Under the pieces are notes generated by a model. It saw only the letters and a program-made list of their open reading frames with translations, was not told the DNA's origin and ran no database searches. A program made the translations under genes and the position numbers. Below are positions 35,001 through 48,900 of a DNA stretch of 64,000 bases, in pieces (the first letter of the stretch is position 1; the number at the start of each line of letters is the position of its first letter). The stretch comes from Leptasterias polaris (lineage: Eukaryota; Echinodermata; Asteroidea; Forcipulatida; Asteriidae), in NCBI GenBank assembly GCA_037783415.1, contig JAZGTN010000052.1, forward strand, positions 2,666,001 through 2,730,000, read 5' to 3'.

Positions 35001-38000
35001 AGTGTTGTCAGTGTATGTTCCGTCTCTAAAAATGCTTAGAGTAAATCATGTCACATGCAGATAGGCCTCCTAGATCGGCCCTTGTCGTTTGTGACTGTAC
35101 GGATTGCAATGCTAGTGCTACTCGCCACTCAGCACACCACTTTTTGTTCCAGAACAGTTTGGTACTGCACACGACGTGTTTGGTATTGTGTTATCAAATC
35201 AAAAATACAGTAGGGTTGAATCTAAAATAACTTAAAAGAAAAAAACAACAAAACGCGAAGTATTTGTTGACGAGTGCTGTCGGTGACCGTCACTCCCATG
35301 CTTTTCCTATTCCTAAAATTTTGACTTTACCTGGTGATGAGCACCCTCTCTTGGTGATTAGCTGAAAGACTAAAGTCTCCCATTTAGGGGTATACACAGA
35401 TAAATTGACAGAGGCGGGATTTGAACCTGCGTCATCTGGGTTTATGTGCTAGTGCTCCACCAACTAAGCTATCACCCTAATGTTGGCAGTCTCCCAGATG
35501 CACCAGTTGCAAGACATACAACGAAATACTGCCGTACAGCCAGGGATCATGCCCAGTTTATGATACAACCTGGGATGTGGCATTGGTAAGGGGATCACCT
35601 TAAGGAGATGCAACCTTTTCTAAGGTGATCCCCCTCCAATGCCGAGTCGACTATCTCACAGTACAGGCCTAAGGAACAGATACATGTACAGTAAAGGGGT
35701 GAAAAGATGCAGCAAATTAAAGCCTGTACTGTGAGTGAAGGTGCGTATTAAAAAGGAACAAGCGCGAGACCTTCTACGCACAGTTTGTTGCTTGTCAGCA
35801 GTTTTAGAGTAGCAGTAATACAAACTCATCACGTATGCACAGATGCGGCCACCAACAATGCTATACATGCACGTAAAAAAAATGCTTACCCGTACAGGTT
35901 TTTTCATGGCTCTGCTTACCGCTGAATTCTGCACTTGTAATCACCATTCTCCGCTTACCGAGCAAGCGCCAAATTTCTGCCCTAGCTGTGTAAGCGTAGA
36001 ATGCCTAGTAACGTGAACTACGCAAGCGCACATGCAAAAATTCCCCACTAACCCGTGAAATACGCTTGACGTAAGCGCGGAATTCCCTGCTTCCGTAAGC
36101 GCTTATTCTTTGCTTACAATAAGCAGAGCCATGAAATTGGGCCCTGTTGTGATTAGCACAAAAAAACTGCTTGCCAGATAACAGCTTTGAAAATGCTTAA
36201 AGGAGGTACATGGGGCATAGGGACCAAGGCTGACCTACCTTGCCAGTGTCAGTGTAGACAAAGATGTTACGTAGCTCGTTGTTCTTTTGCTCAAAGTAGA
36301 GCTGCATGCCGTTGGGGTTACCGACCTTATCCGGGCAGAAAGCAACGTTGAGGGTGGCCAAGTCGATGATTGCCTTGGGCTCCTTGGCCTGAAACAAAGT
36401 AAAACAACATCAAGTGATTTGACTGTGGATTTTTTTCACAGAACTCGGGAAAGTACTGAGTATACAGTGCTTAACACACATCGTGTAGGGTAAAAACCAA
36501 ATTATATTCATTATCCCCGATGCAAAGCTAACATCTATTAAATTGTGCGGTACCCACTGCCGAGGATTCGAACTGCCTCTTGCCATCGGGCTAGCTCGGT
36601 GGTCTAGTAGTAAGAAATCTGTTCTAGCAATGCAAAGGTCATGGATTCGAATCCCACCAGAGTGATTTGCCTGTGGATTTTTTTCACAGAACTCGGGAAA
36701 GTACTGAGTATACAGTACTTGACATACAGTACTTGACACACATCGTGTAGGGTAGAACAAAATTATATTCATTATCCCCGATGCAAAAATTAACATCTAT
36801 TAAACATCAAGTAGATCAGACAATAGAAAAGAGCATCTCTTACAGAATGTTCACAAACATTGTTTAGCAGTCAGAGACTCTGGGCTGCTCGGTTAAAAAG
36901 GGAATTTGACATTGTAAAGTCTGGTTGCTTTTGTATAGTCTTATATAGGACACGTATCTACCAAGAAGATAGGCTTACTCAAAGAAACATTTTTTTTATA
37001 AAGAGACCGATTTATGTAACACCTTATAAATGTTTACAAGGTGCTGCGGTGCATGCAGCAGCCGGTGCCAGAAACACAAACCCTCTCCTTACAGAAATAT
37101 TAAGCGTAACTGGGTACTTTTATGTCATTACACAACACACAGGACCTACAGCTTTACGTCCCATCCGAAGGAATGAAGCAATAATGGTCAATTGTCTTGC
37201 TTAAGGACACAAGTGTCAAGACCAGGACTCAAACCCATACTCTGCTGATCAGAAGCACCAGGTAAATGAATGAAGGTGAAGCGGGCTTTAGAGCACTTTT
37301 CAACCATTATTTGCATTCTTCAATTTGACGTAAAGCCATTCAAGCTAAGTGTGTTAGTGCCACGTACTGTTTTCCCCTTGTCCAGTCAACTGTAAGATAC
37401 TATGCACCCCCCTACACAAAATTTGTTGTACCATCAAAGATTTGTATTTTTCAACCTCGCTTCCACCAAAAGCTACCTCCATGTCCAAACACAATGTTGC
37501 TGGATTGCCAGTGAACAGTACTAAATAACCATTGGGAAAAGATTCAACAAATGTTATACATAAGTGAGTATGTTTAACTTATGTGGCATTAAAATCCCAG
37601 TCAAAACACCAGAGGACCAGTCAAAACACCAGAGGACCAGTCAAAATACTCTCCAAGTGGTCGGCTGTCTACATGTATTTCAGTGTTGAAAAGCATCTAG
37701 CTATTGAATATAAAGCTTACGGACTTCTGAAATGACAAGCTAACTGGTTCTGCTGTCTGTCACTGAAAACCCTGTTTATGGGCCATCAAATCCAAGTGTT
37801 TGATGGATTTAGTGTACCACACTGTTTTAAATACCACTGCAGTGCCATTTTAATCTCTGAACCAGGCTACATTCACACATGTGTGTGTGTGTGAGTAGGT
37901 AACCACATTCAAACCGGGACCTATAACAAAAGGGACAATAGGTCCACGGTTGCTATCACAAAGAAAAGCATTGTGGTCCACGGTTGCTATCACAAAGAGT

Positions 38001-41000
38001 TGAACAATGGAGGGTCCACGATTGCAGGTGTGTGTGTGTACTGATGTGCAACCTATGGACAAAACACCTCCAGTTGAAGTTAAAAAGCCAATTACACAGC
38101 TGTTATGTTAGACAAGTAATAGAGGTCAAGGTAATGTTTGCAGTGACACAATGAACTCTTTTTATTTCCATGAAACCTTGCAGGCATTTCCACTTCCACC
38201 CACAATCAATTGTACATCATCATTTCCTCCAGATTACAAAATATACATAAAAAAGAAACTTTGTTTTAGCTGATAATCATTGTTAAATTCTTTTACTGAG
38301 GCTGTATCAACCAACACACTTGTTGTCAGACATAGGCTATGAATTAGCGGCTACAGCTACAGCTACATAGGACTGTTACTAAGGATGTTGCTAAGGAGAT
38401 ACTATACTAAAACACATGATGATGAGGAAATCTAGCCGCAGCCATAGCTTTGGCTGCCAATTCGGACACGGCCATAGTGTTTGCCAACTCTCCGGCTCTC
38501 ATTTTAGGTGTGATAGTCATTGCTGAAACTGAAACTATCATCATTATTTTGAGGAGCTTTGTCCAAAATGACTGCGTTATTGCCACCTTTTGGTTAGCCA
38601 GTGATAGCCACCTGAAAATCTGCTATCAACTGTCGAGGGCCCAATTTCATAAAGCTGCTTAAGCAGAAAATATTGCTTAACAATTTTCTGCTTAGCAGAG
38701 CTGTGCAGAATATCATTCACAAATTGTACATATGACATGGTAGTTTGGATGGTAACCTTATTTTCGTAAGCATAATTTTGTTGTGTTTACTGCTACTTTT
38801 TGTGCTTGGGGGCAATTCCATGATAGATGGACATGGCCCCAAAATTTCAAATCCTAAATTGAAAGCCATCATCCATAACATATATTATTCTTGTATTTAG
38901 TTCAAAGTTTGTGAAACAACTTCACATTATTACATTGTCTTTACAAATTTTGAAGAAATGGTCATCCGAAGTGGAAAGGTATTTTGAAACTAAAAGTTCT
39001 TCAAGATTTGCATTTTATTTTTTTTATTTTTTTTATTGACATTTAGGTGATAATCTTGTTAGTTATTCATTTCCTAGAACATATATGACACTACTATTCA
39101 GAGAAAAATTAATAATAATAACTTGACTAATTTCATCAAGTAGTTATGAATGAACATTCGAAGCACTTGTGGGCAGGGTAACGTGAGTAACCAAATATAA
39201 TTTTTTTTCCCCAGTGAATGTTTTTCTCAGTTTTAACATTTGCCACTTGTAATTTTCTTTCTACTGATGATCTCAAATGTAAAAATAGAGTTCTTTTATG
39301 ATGTATCCATTAACAGTACAATTGGGTGAGGTAATGAAAATGGTAACGTTAGTAACCATGTAACGTGAGTAACCATGTAACGTGAGTAACCATACATGTA
39401 ACGTGAGTAACCATATAACGTGAGTAACCATATAACGTGAGTAACCATACATGTAACGTGAGTAACCATACATGTAACGTGAGTGACCATGCATGTAACG
39501 TGAGTAACCATGTAACGTGAGTAACCATGTAACGTGAGTAACCATACATGTAACGTGAGTAACCATACATGTAACGTGAGTAACCATACATTTAACGTGA
39601 GTAACCATGTAACGTGAGTAACCATACATTTAACGTGAGTAACCGGGCTAAACAAGTATAAGAGGAGACTGTTTCAGCAAATTGTATTTGTGAGTGAAGG
39701 AATATGCCTTATTTACAAAAGAGTATGCAAATTGTCCCTTTGTAAGCAATAGGGCAGCAGCAGACTACCCATGATGCATTGCACACTGTTCGATGAGCAC
39801 ATGGGCTTTTATCAGCCCCATCAGTCTCATCCAAGCCCAGTGGGATGGGCTGAAGAGCTTGTACAAGTTCTTGTTCAAGATGTAGGGATGCAAGATGGGA
39901 CTGATTGTACTACTGATTGGTGTAATGTGCACAATCACAATACATACAATGTACATTTAACAATGATGCAATGCGCACAATCACAGTACGCCAACATACC
40001 ATTTGTTGTCAAATGTAGTTAGCCCTCTTCTTTTTTAATCGAAGTTGCAAGAAGAATAACACTATTCAAGTAAATTATTTGGAGATCGAGCCCTATTTTT
40101 TTAGTACAAGGAAAGAAAGTTAATGGATGTACATTGTACAATGTACACCATAGAGCTACAGAATGATTACTGATATGATAGAGGCTGAATCTTTTGAAAT
40201 TAGGAAGAGGTGACCAGGGGTTATTACATGTAGGTCAGGCAGGTATATGGGGAAATGGTTCAATGAGCATGCATAGAATGTCAGCCCATCCAAGAACCTT
40301 TGATTCAGGCGTTGGAACCCAAAAAACATCTGAACAAGCACATCAGAATGTACATGTACTGTTGCCAAATTAAAGCAATATTTAATAACCTATTTTCAGT
40401 GAAGTTTTAGTTAACCGCGTACAGGACCTTCAATTTATGATTGACTGCAACTTTTTTTTTCTTCAAGTTCTTTTAAATGGCAATTGTTAGGCTCCTATAA
40501 ACAAAAAACCATCTCACCTCTCTGAGCATGCTTCCGAGATGTGAAAAGAACATTTTTAATTGCAAAATCACCTTTGGTACAGATAAGTCACATGTCAACC
40601 TCCAGGTAAACACAATCCTTAGAACAAAAAGGGGATCTCTTTAGTTTGGATTGAGAATTGAAGATTTGATAGAAAAACTGCATTAGCAGAGCATGCTTGA
40701 AATTTTCATTTTGCGAGAGAAGTGAAAGAAAACATAAAGAAAAAGTAGAGATCTTGTTAATGTTAGCACTACGAATGATCTCATGTCTATTGAAAACATA
40801 AATCAGTCAAATATTGGTAAATTTACTCTGTTGGTTCATGTCCTTACTGTGTTTCAATCCTTTGTAACGTGAGTAACCGTAACGTGAGTAACCGTAACGT
40901 GAGTAACCGTAACGTGAGAAACCATGTTTTTTGTGATTCCAAAAAAATTAAAGATTCTAGAAGATTTGTTTTACTCTTATTTGTGCGCCATGGCATGGAC

Positions 41001-42920
41001 CAAAATAGTCCCCAAAATGTTCAAATAAGCTTTAGAGGATTGCAGAGAGGTAGTGGGAGATTATTCCAATTTGCAAAAGGACAAGACGCCCATGGGCGTT
41101 GGCTGGCTTGGTTCAAGGGAGACCTGCATACACTTACATCTGTCCTGTTGTAGTATTTGATCGTGTAGTCATCTTCCGAGAGGATAAACTTCCTCTCCAT
41201 GAAGTTCTGTTTGTCCTTCAGTTTCTTCCACATCATTCCTGTCATTTCCGAACACCGAAACTTCTGCAGGCCGATGTTGATAAATTCTTGCCGTTCATAT
41301 TTTCCGCGGATCCACTGCTCCCGCACAACCCTGAAAAAAAATTAAAAAATTAATATCAAAAATAAAATAAAAACTAGAGATTTAGTGTTTGTGAGAACAA
41401 ACACTAGGTGTTCGGGTATGGGGCACTGTTATGTTACTAAAATGCGTAAGCAGATTTATATTGAAAGTTTTTTAATTTTCAAAAAAAAGTCGTTTGCAAA
41501 CCTATTACTTTTATACTTTTAGTGTACACGGGGGAAAGTGATATCGTTGCTGTATGAGTCTCCATAAAGTAGTTTAGATACACATGTATAACAATTTTCA
41601 TGTAAATAGTCACAAACTTAACATGCTTAACTGATAAATTAAAAGACTATCACTAACAATTCAAAAATTAATGTTATCAAACTACGCATGCTTGCTACCT
41701 TATGTGTGAAGCAACATCATTTGTCATGATTATGAAAAGGGCATAAGAACCTACTGTTTACACGATGTGCAATTTATGTTGAATTTATTTTGCTAGTCAC
41801 ATTGTATTTCTTTGAAGTATTCAACAGGATCTAAAAGTTAGATTCGCATAAAAACCGTTGTTGATCAGAGTCAAATTTATGTTGACCTTTTTCCGATTGC
41901 ATTTTCTCAGTTATCAAAAGTTATTCAAATCACCAAAACAGTTCAGCAAAATACACTCGTTCAGTTGATATTTACCACCAAGCCAACAAAAGGCTAACAC
42001 GAAGGTTATGCAATGAGCTATTCATTGGACCACCGTCGAACATCGTAGATTTCCGAAGGATGGTTGCATTTATCGACGAGTGCAGTAACAAAGGACCATT
42101 AACTTGGTATAGCGCCACCATGGATAACGTATCACGACACAGCAATGCAGTCTTCGTGGACTTTGCACCTAAGATCAATGGCGCAGTGTGTGTACCGTTT
42201 ACATGTACATGCAAGATTACGCGTGGTCAATGGAGCAGAATGACCAGACCTGCGGGCTAATACTAACGTAATGTTCAACTTACATTTTCAGCGGGAAGTC
42301 AAGAACAACCGGGATAACTCTTTGTGTATCATTTGTTGGGTTTTAAAAGACCTGTCCGATGATGTATTGATTGAAGCAATCCATTCAGTAATGATTAAGT
42401 TATGATTTTTTGAAATATTAAATTTTGATTTACTGTATTTTAACACCTGATGACGTAATCATGACGTCACAACAACTTGATGGAGGTTTCATCAAGGTTC
42501 TAACATGGTGTAAATTTGAGGTTGATCGGATAAACAGAAGTGAAGAATTTGGGCAGGAAATGTTTTTTGGTTAAGAATTGCAGAAAGGCAAACTTTGACC
42601 TTCCGTTACGACCGGAAGTAAAGGTCATGTGAATTTGGCGTTAACTTTTCAAATGTTGCCCGTGTCTTGATCTATCATAATGTTTAAATATGAATATTAT
42701 AGCTTTCCTATTCAGAAACATACAGGCATTGGCATGAGGGCACTTTTTGACCTTAAATGGCTTGTAATTTGACACCCGATGACGTCATCATGACGTCATT
42801 GCTCACACATCTTCTGCTCTTTATGTTCTAATGTCACATTAAGTTTCAAGTTGATCAAAGGTTTGCAAGTATGTTTTTTTCTGCGGACAAACGACTATCA
42901 GAAGAATAAGCAAAACAAAG

Positions 42921-42955
<35 letters not shown>

Positions 42956-45900
42956 GAACAAAAACAAGGAGTTGTTCGGTCTTATAAGACCGAACACCTA
43001 ATTAAAAGAACATTTGTATAATAATCCACAAATTCTGTCAAGTCTGTATGTAATATTAAATCATTTTACTTTACATTTTATGTTGGCGTTTACATTAAAG
43101 GGTGTGTACAACATTGGTAAGATTGAAAATATAAATGTTCACAGATTTGCACATAACTTACATGGTATAAAGATGGTCATACATGTAGTGGAAAACTTCC
43201 CTTTGAATAGTTTTGCTTGAAATGCCATAGTTTTTAGGAAATGAGTAAAACAATAGTCTTTATCATGCAGGATAAAATCCGATGTTTGAAAATTTTTTAA
43301 AACATATAATGGGGTTTTTCAATGTTTTTTCACTCCAAAGACCGATTGAGCTTAAACTTTCACAGGTTTGTTATTTCATGTATGTTGGGTCACATCAAGT
43401 GTGGATACAGGTCTTTGGCAATTATCAATGTTGTACATACCCTTTAATGTAGACGCTTTTTGTTTACTGCACATTGTACTCACAAGAACTAGATAAGTAG
43501 GGCCTTACTACCAGGTGTGGGGTACCGTTTATTATTACAGCATGTACACTTTGTTACTTTACAGAATCAGCGTAGGGCACCCTCCAAAATATTTTGAATT
43601 ATTCATGATTAATTTGAAAGTGAGGCTGCAAATTTGCACAAACTCTTTCCAGGGCTCCAATTTGGGGAGAAACCCCACGGGCCACAAGACTGCAGGGCTT
43701 GTAGCTCAAAATGTTTACTGGACCACAATTTATTTTACAAAACCAGAATCAAAATGAGTTGAACAAGCAGTATGCTATCTCATTTGTCTTAAATGAGTAC
43801 ATGTGTAAGTTTACTTTGATACCAAACAGAATTGAAAAATATTACCTACATTTTGTCACAAAGATATTACACAGTGAGATATTATTGTTATTCAGTTTAG
43901 AAAAACACCAGACCATGAGGCTTGTCCGGTCATGAATTTACTGTCTTGACGCTAAATTCACTGGCCTCGGTCGGGCCTGTGGTCCAGGGTTAATTTTGAG
44001 CCCAATTTTCTTGTAGCGGCCAGCCTCCACGCATAGAATGATCACTACATGTAGTCTGAACTTATTGTGTCAAGCAGCAGTGCACAATATAGGGAGAGAA
44101 TCCAACCCCCCCCCCCCCCCTCCCCCACACACACAGTTACGTGTGTAAATACCGGCAATCATGGACCCTCCTTTGTTCAACTCTTTGTGATAGCAACCGT
44201 GGACCTATTGTCCCTTTTGTTATAGGTCCCTGGTTTGAATGTGGATACCTACCCACCCACACACGTGTGTAAATACCGGCAATCGTGGACCCTCCTTTGT
44301 TCAACTCTTTGTGATAGCAACCGTGGACCACAATGCTTTCCTTTGTGATAGCAACCGTGGACCTATTGTCCCTTTTGTTATAGGTCCACGGTTTGAATGT
44401 GGATACCTACCCACACATACACATGTATGTGTATACGCCTGCAATCGTGGACCTCCTATTGTCCCTCTTTTGTTTATACTCTTTTTTTTGCAAACAGCTC
44501 CCATTGGTTTTGTACACGTTTTCCAACCGTGGACCTTTCCCGAACCGTGGACCTATTGTCCTCTTATGTTATAGGTCCCGGTTTGAATGTGTATACCTAC
44601 TCACACACCACCACCACCTGTACAGCACGGCATTCCAAGCCATGGACACAAATAATAAATTTGTAATGAGTATTACATAACGTTCTAAGTAGATCCTTGT
44701 CATTGGATTGGATGATTGTAGATCCCATGCATTTTCCATCCTTTTTGGACATGTATGATAGACTATTGAAATTGCACGCTGGTCCAGACACTAGGGCCTA
44801 CATGTTGCAGAACAAAATGTCATTAGCCAAGTTTTGAGATCTGGTGGACACTTTAGAAGTGCACTGATTGTACAGACAAATTTAAGCAAAACCTAATGTA
44901 GTGTCAAAATGGCTTATTGTGGTGGATGCCAAAATACAAGCTGGTACTTTTTGTTTATTCCTAGGATAGCTTAATCTTCCAAAGATCTCCTGGCATGTAT
45001 AAAACAAACAATGACTGTTTTGTGCCATGGAGAGAGAGTTTTCATCCATTGAAGGATGGAATGTTCTATTCAGCGCAGCTTGGCCTTGTTGAATGGAACG
45101 TTCCAAATTTCAACTCATGAAAACAATTATTACCAATGCAGTCATAAACATTCATTATTTGTGTACCATATTTCCGTGCACATAGGCCTACCACATGGCT
45201 TATCTGACTTTCGCACAAAAAAAATCACTTTAACAGTGCGCCTTATCCATGTTATCTGATAATACTCGCTTGAAATCATTGTGATGATCACTGTGTGAAA
45301 TCTTAAATTTACACTGTAAAATAATCCTTTCATTCTTATCGAGTAAGCCTTATTATGCAGGAAATATAAGGTACTATTTCATTTCAGACATTAAACCAAA
45401 TAAATTAATTGTAAACGAATGTAGAAGTCTTTGCTTCACTTTTATGTACAAAACCACTGGAGATGTTGCTTAACCATGGGTGTATGGGAGTGTCTATCGT
45501 TGAAAACAAGGACGATCCCGGTGTTTTGACAACTTAATACACAAACACTGAGTTCAAACACAGAACCTAGTTGCTCTATGGTTCAAAAAGAACAACAACA
45601 ACTTTAGTGAAAAACATGTGCTTTACATACAATATTTAAGCACGTACATGTATGACAGTTCCTGTACAATTACTGTTATTAGTCATTACACATGTTAAAT
45701 GGACCCGCACAAGGAAACAAATTGCAAATTTAACAAAATACATGTACAGTGCACCTCAACACTACACATTTCATCCAGTCATGTTGGTTGACAAACAATC
45801 TTACAAATTTATAAATGTTTTATTAGCAGTGTGATGATTAGACAATGAGTCAACAGGATACAAGTGAAGTGTACACATTCCTCGGCTAAACTTTGCAATC

Positions 45901-48900
45901 TTAAAGGATCACTTAAAGGGAGGATATATTCGGTAATTACTCCTAAAATTAGTGACCATAAAAGGTTACTTGGTAAAGAGCACTGGCGAGCTGTTGATAT
46001 TATAAAACATCGTTTGAAACGACCCCCTTTGAAGTAATGAAGTTTTAAGGAAAGAGGTAATTTTTCACCAACAATTTTGAATCTGTGCAAGGCTTCATCA
46101 GGCACTGAAGCCTTTCTAAGGCATCTGAAAGGACAGAATTCCATGCAACAAGGATGTTTTTTTCTTTCATTATTTTCTTGCACCTTCGATGACCAATTGA
46201 TCGAGCCCTAATTTTAACAGGTTTGTTATTTTATGCATTTGTTGGCATACACCATGTGAGAATACTGGTATTGACAATTACCAAAATGATACTCTGCCTT
46301 TAACATAAAAATAAGTGAACCTTTCAAAACAAATTTTTCTAAAATTATAAATAATCATGCTTAAAACATCATAGAAGTGAAATGTTATTGTTTCCCAACC
46401 AACTGTTGAATTTGACTGGATTTTGTTTATTTTCGTATTGCGGACTTCAAAGGTGTTATACATGTATTCAGAAATCCTCCTCCACCCCCCCACACTGGTT
46501 AAAGAAACATAAGGATACAATGGAAATCATTTTAAAGAACCCATTCCACACTGTATTTAAAGGGACACGTTGCCGTTGATTTGGGGATCTCAGGAAACAT
46601 TTCTGTCAGAAAGTTTCTCAGATTGTGTACTCCAATGATGATTTATTTTTCCCGTATGGACAAAACCGCTCCAGATATTCGGTGGTATCTGAAAAATGCT
46701 AGCACCTTTTGAAATGCAATTTTCACAGGATAGTTGTATTGCATGTTTCTACAATTAGGCCAAGTAAAAAAAATACCAGTTGATCGTCCCCGCCCGCATC
46801 CTTTTTTGAGGCCGCATCCTTTTTTTTTTTCTCCGATTTTTCCTTAAAAAAAAAAAAAAAAAAAAATTGGTTTGTATTTTTAATCCACCCTTGACATATA
46901 TATTTTTATTTTTGATGTAAACTTACCTCATGCGACAAATAGATATAAAGAAAGTTAGCGGTGATTTCAAACTGAAGAATTGGTGGCTTGTTTGAATTGA
47001 AATACTTGGCGGCCATCTTGGAAACAAAAATTAAATACAAAATAAAAAGGCCCTCATCCTCCTCTTTTTGGAAAAATCAGGACGATCAACTGGTATTGGC
47101 CTTATATGAATTAATATAATCGAATGGTTCCAAAAACCAAAGGTATTCTTTGCCTTTAGGAGGATGAGACTTTTATATTCAAATATTAAATGGTTGAACC
47201 AAATCATATGCTGCGCAGGAGAAGTTCAAAGGGATGCCAAGCAAAGTTGCATTCATGATAAACATCGGCGTGATCAACATTCTATTAATATGCTCTAAAG
47301 GAAAATATACCATGCAGGTTATGTGGCATAGGTGGAACTCCCCAAATGTTCCATCCTGTTGCCCCCTGAGATTCTCGGAAAGACCCAATGGGAAGGGGGG
47401 TGGTGTACACAATGCATGCCACATATCCAGCACCAAACAAAGGAAAATGTGTAAAATAAATTTTACAAATAGTCAGGGAGGCTGCTTTGAAACGAAAGTC
47501 CTCCAAATCAATCAATGATTTCAGAGTTTGCATTTATAACCTCAAGCCCTTCCTTTGGAATATCATTAGGCCTATTTTTATGCCATCAAGTGTGCTTTTC
47601 TTAATTTACTTCATATTGAACAATTTAGGTGTCATCGTAAAATGCCAATTAAAACACCATCAAAACAACAACAACAAACATGTTTACACACAAAACAATT
47701 TACTTCCTGAGTCAATGCCTTGAACAAATAAGCATAACCTTAAAGCGGACGCAGCCCCTGTTTTCAGGAAGCCATTGTACAGGTTTCCACAGCATTGCTT
47801 GTTACTTGTTAGATATACTTGCAAAATTCCGTTCTGACCAGCTAAACGCTATAATCGTTTTTATAATCTATTGATACAAAAAAAATCCTAACCACCATCA
47901 GGTGTTTTCTAGGTACCCTGCTAAATGCCTCGAAACTTAAAATCAGAATGCAACAAAGTCAAAATTGAAACCCTGTTACATGCAGCAAAACGCAACGAAG
48001 GATTCTGTTGCATTGTGAAGTGACCTAGTTTATCCCAGCCTTGGCACTGGGCAGTTACCCTCCTATTGACCCCTTGCACAAAGGACAGCCGCCACGCTCC
48101 CCATTTTGGAAATCAAACTGCAGGTAAACATATGGTGAGCATCAGGGCTCGAAATTAACACTGGACCGCAGGCCTGAGGCCAGTGATTTTAGCGTCGGTC
48201 CAGTAAACTTTATACCGAACAAGTCCGGCGGTCTTTGGTTTTTTTAACATAATAAAAGTATTATTAACATGAAATGTATTATCTTTCATTAAATAAATGT
48301 ATTTAAATCTCAGTTTAAAAAGTTGTTGTTTTACTTGTTGTCGTCAAATTATTTCCGAGCGCGGAACACATCCAACCCGGCCGACCGTTCGTCGTGCTGC
48401 AAGTTCCCTCTATCCAGTTTGCTCATGCCCACGACCACTGCACTGGGCTCAAACCATAGGCTTTAGGCACCCGGGGGGACGAGCGAACGGCACCCTCCAT
48501 TCCGTGCATGCGTGATTGTACTGGTGCCCGGCGGAACACCACAGTACAGCGCTTCGTTCGTTCACCACTGACCATGTGCATGTCATGATGTGTTGGGTGC
48601 AACACATTGGATGTAGTCACTTTAAAGTCTGATACCTTACCAACGATTTATACAGTGTTGAAATCGTATTAATGACGTATAGGTTGTATTCTTTCAACTC
48701 CACACAACCGTGTGTTGCATGGATTAAAAGTAACGTCTTGTTTCCACACGTCTTGCATGCTTCGTTTGTTAAATTTTGACAACGTTGTTGTCCTGTCAAA
48801 ACGATCGTCAAAACTTATTTCATTTTTTCTATGGCAGCAAACATCGTGTAAAAAGAAGGTATGTGGAAATTTCTCGAAGGGGTTTCAAAGCCCAAACTGC

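Noticed and set aside
39343..39645. CRISPR-like spaced direct repeats
   Set aside because: Units are 14-15 bp with near-constant 3-7 bp spacers, no unique spacers, inside an intron of an animal gene. This is a minisatellite.
41972..42260. Open frames on both strands inside the hairpin-ended element
   Set aside because: No transposase, helicase or other domain was recognised in either frame. Probably non-coding.
44239..44680. Overlapping frames of 90-110 codons rich in NRGP/HTHTC
   Set aside because: They follow the CCGTGGACC/CA repeat and also appear at 37850-38062. Repeat artefacts.
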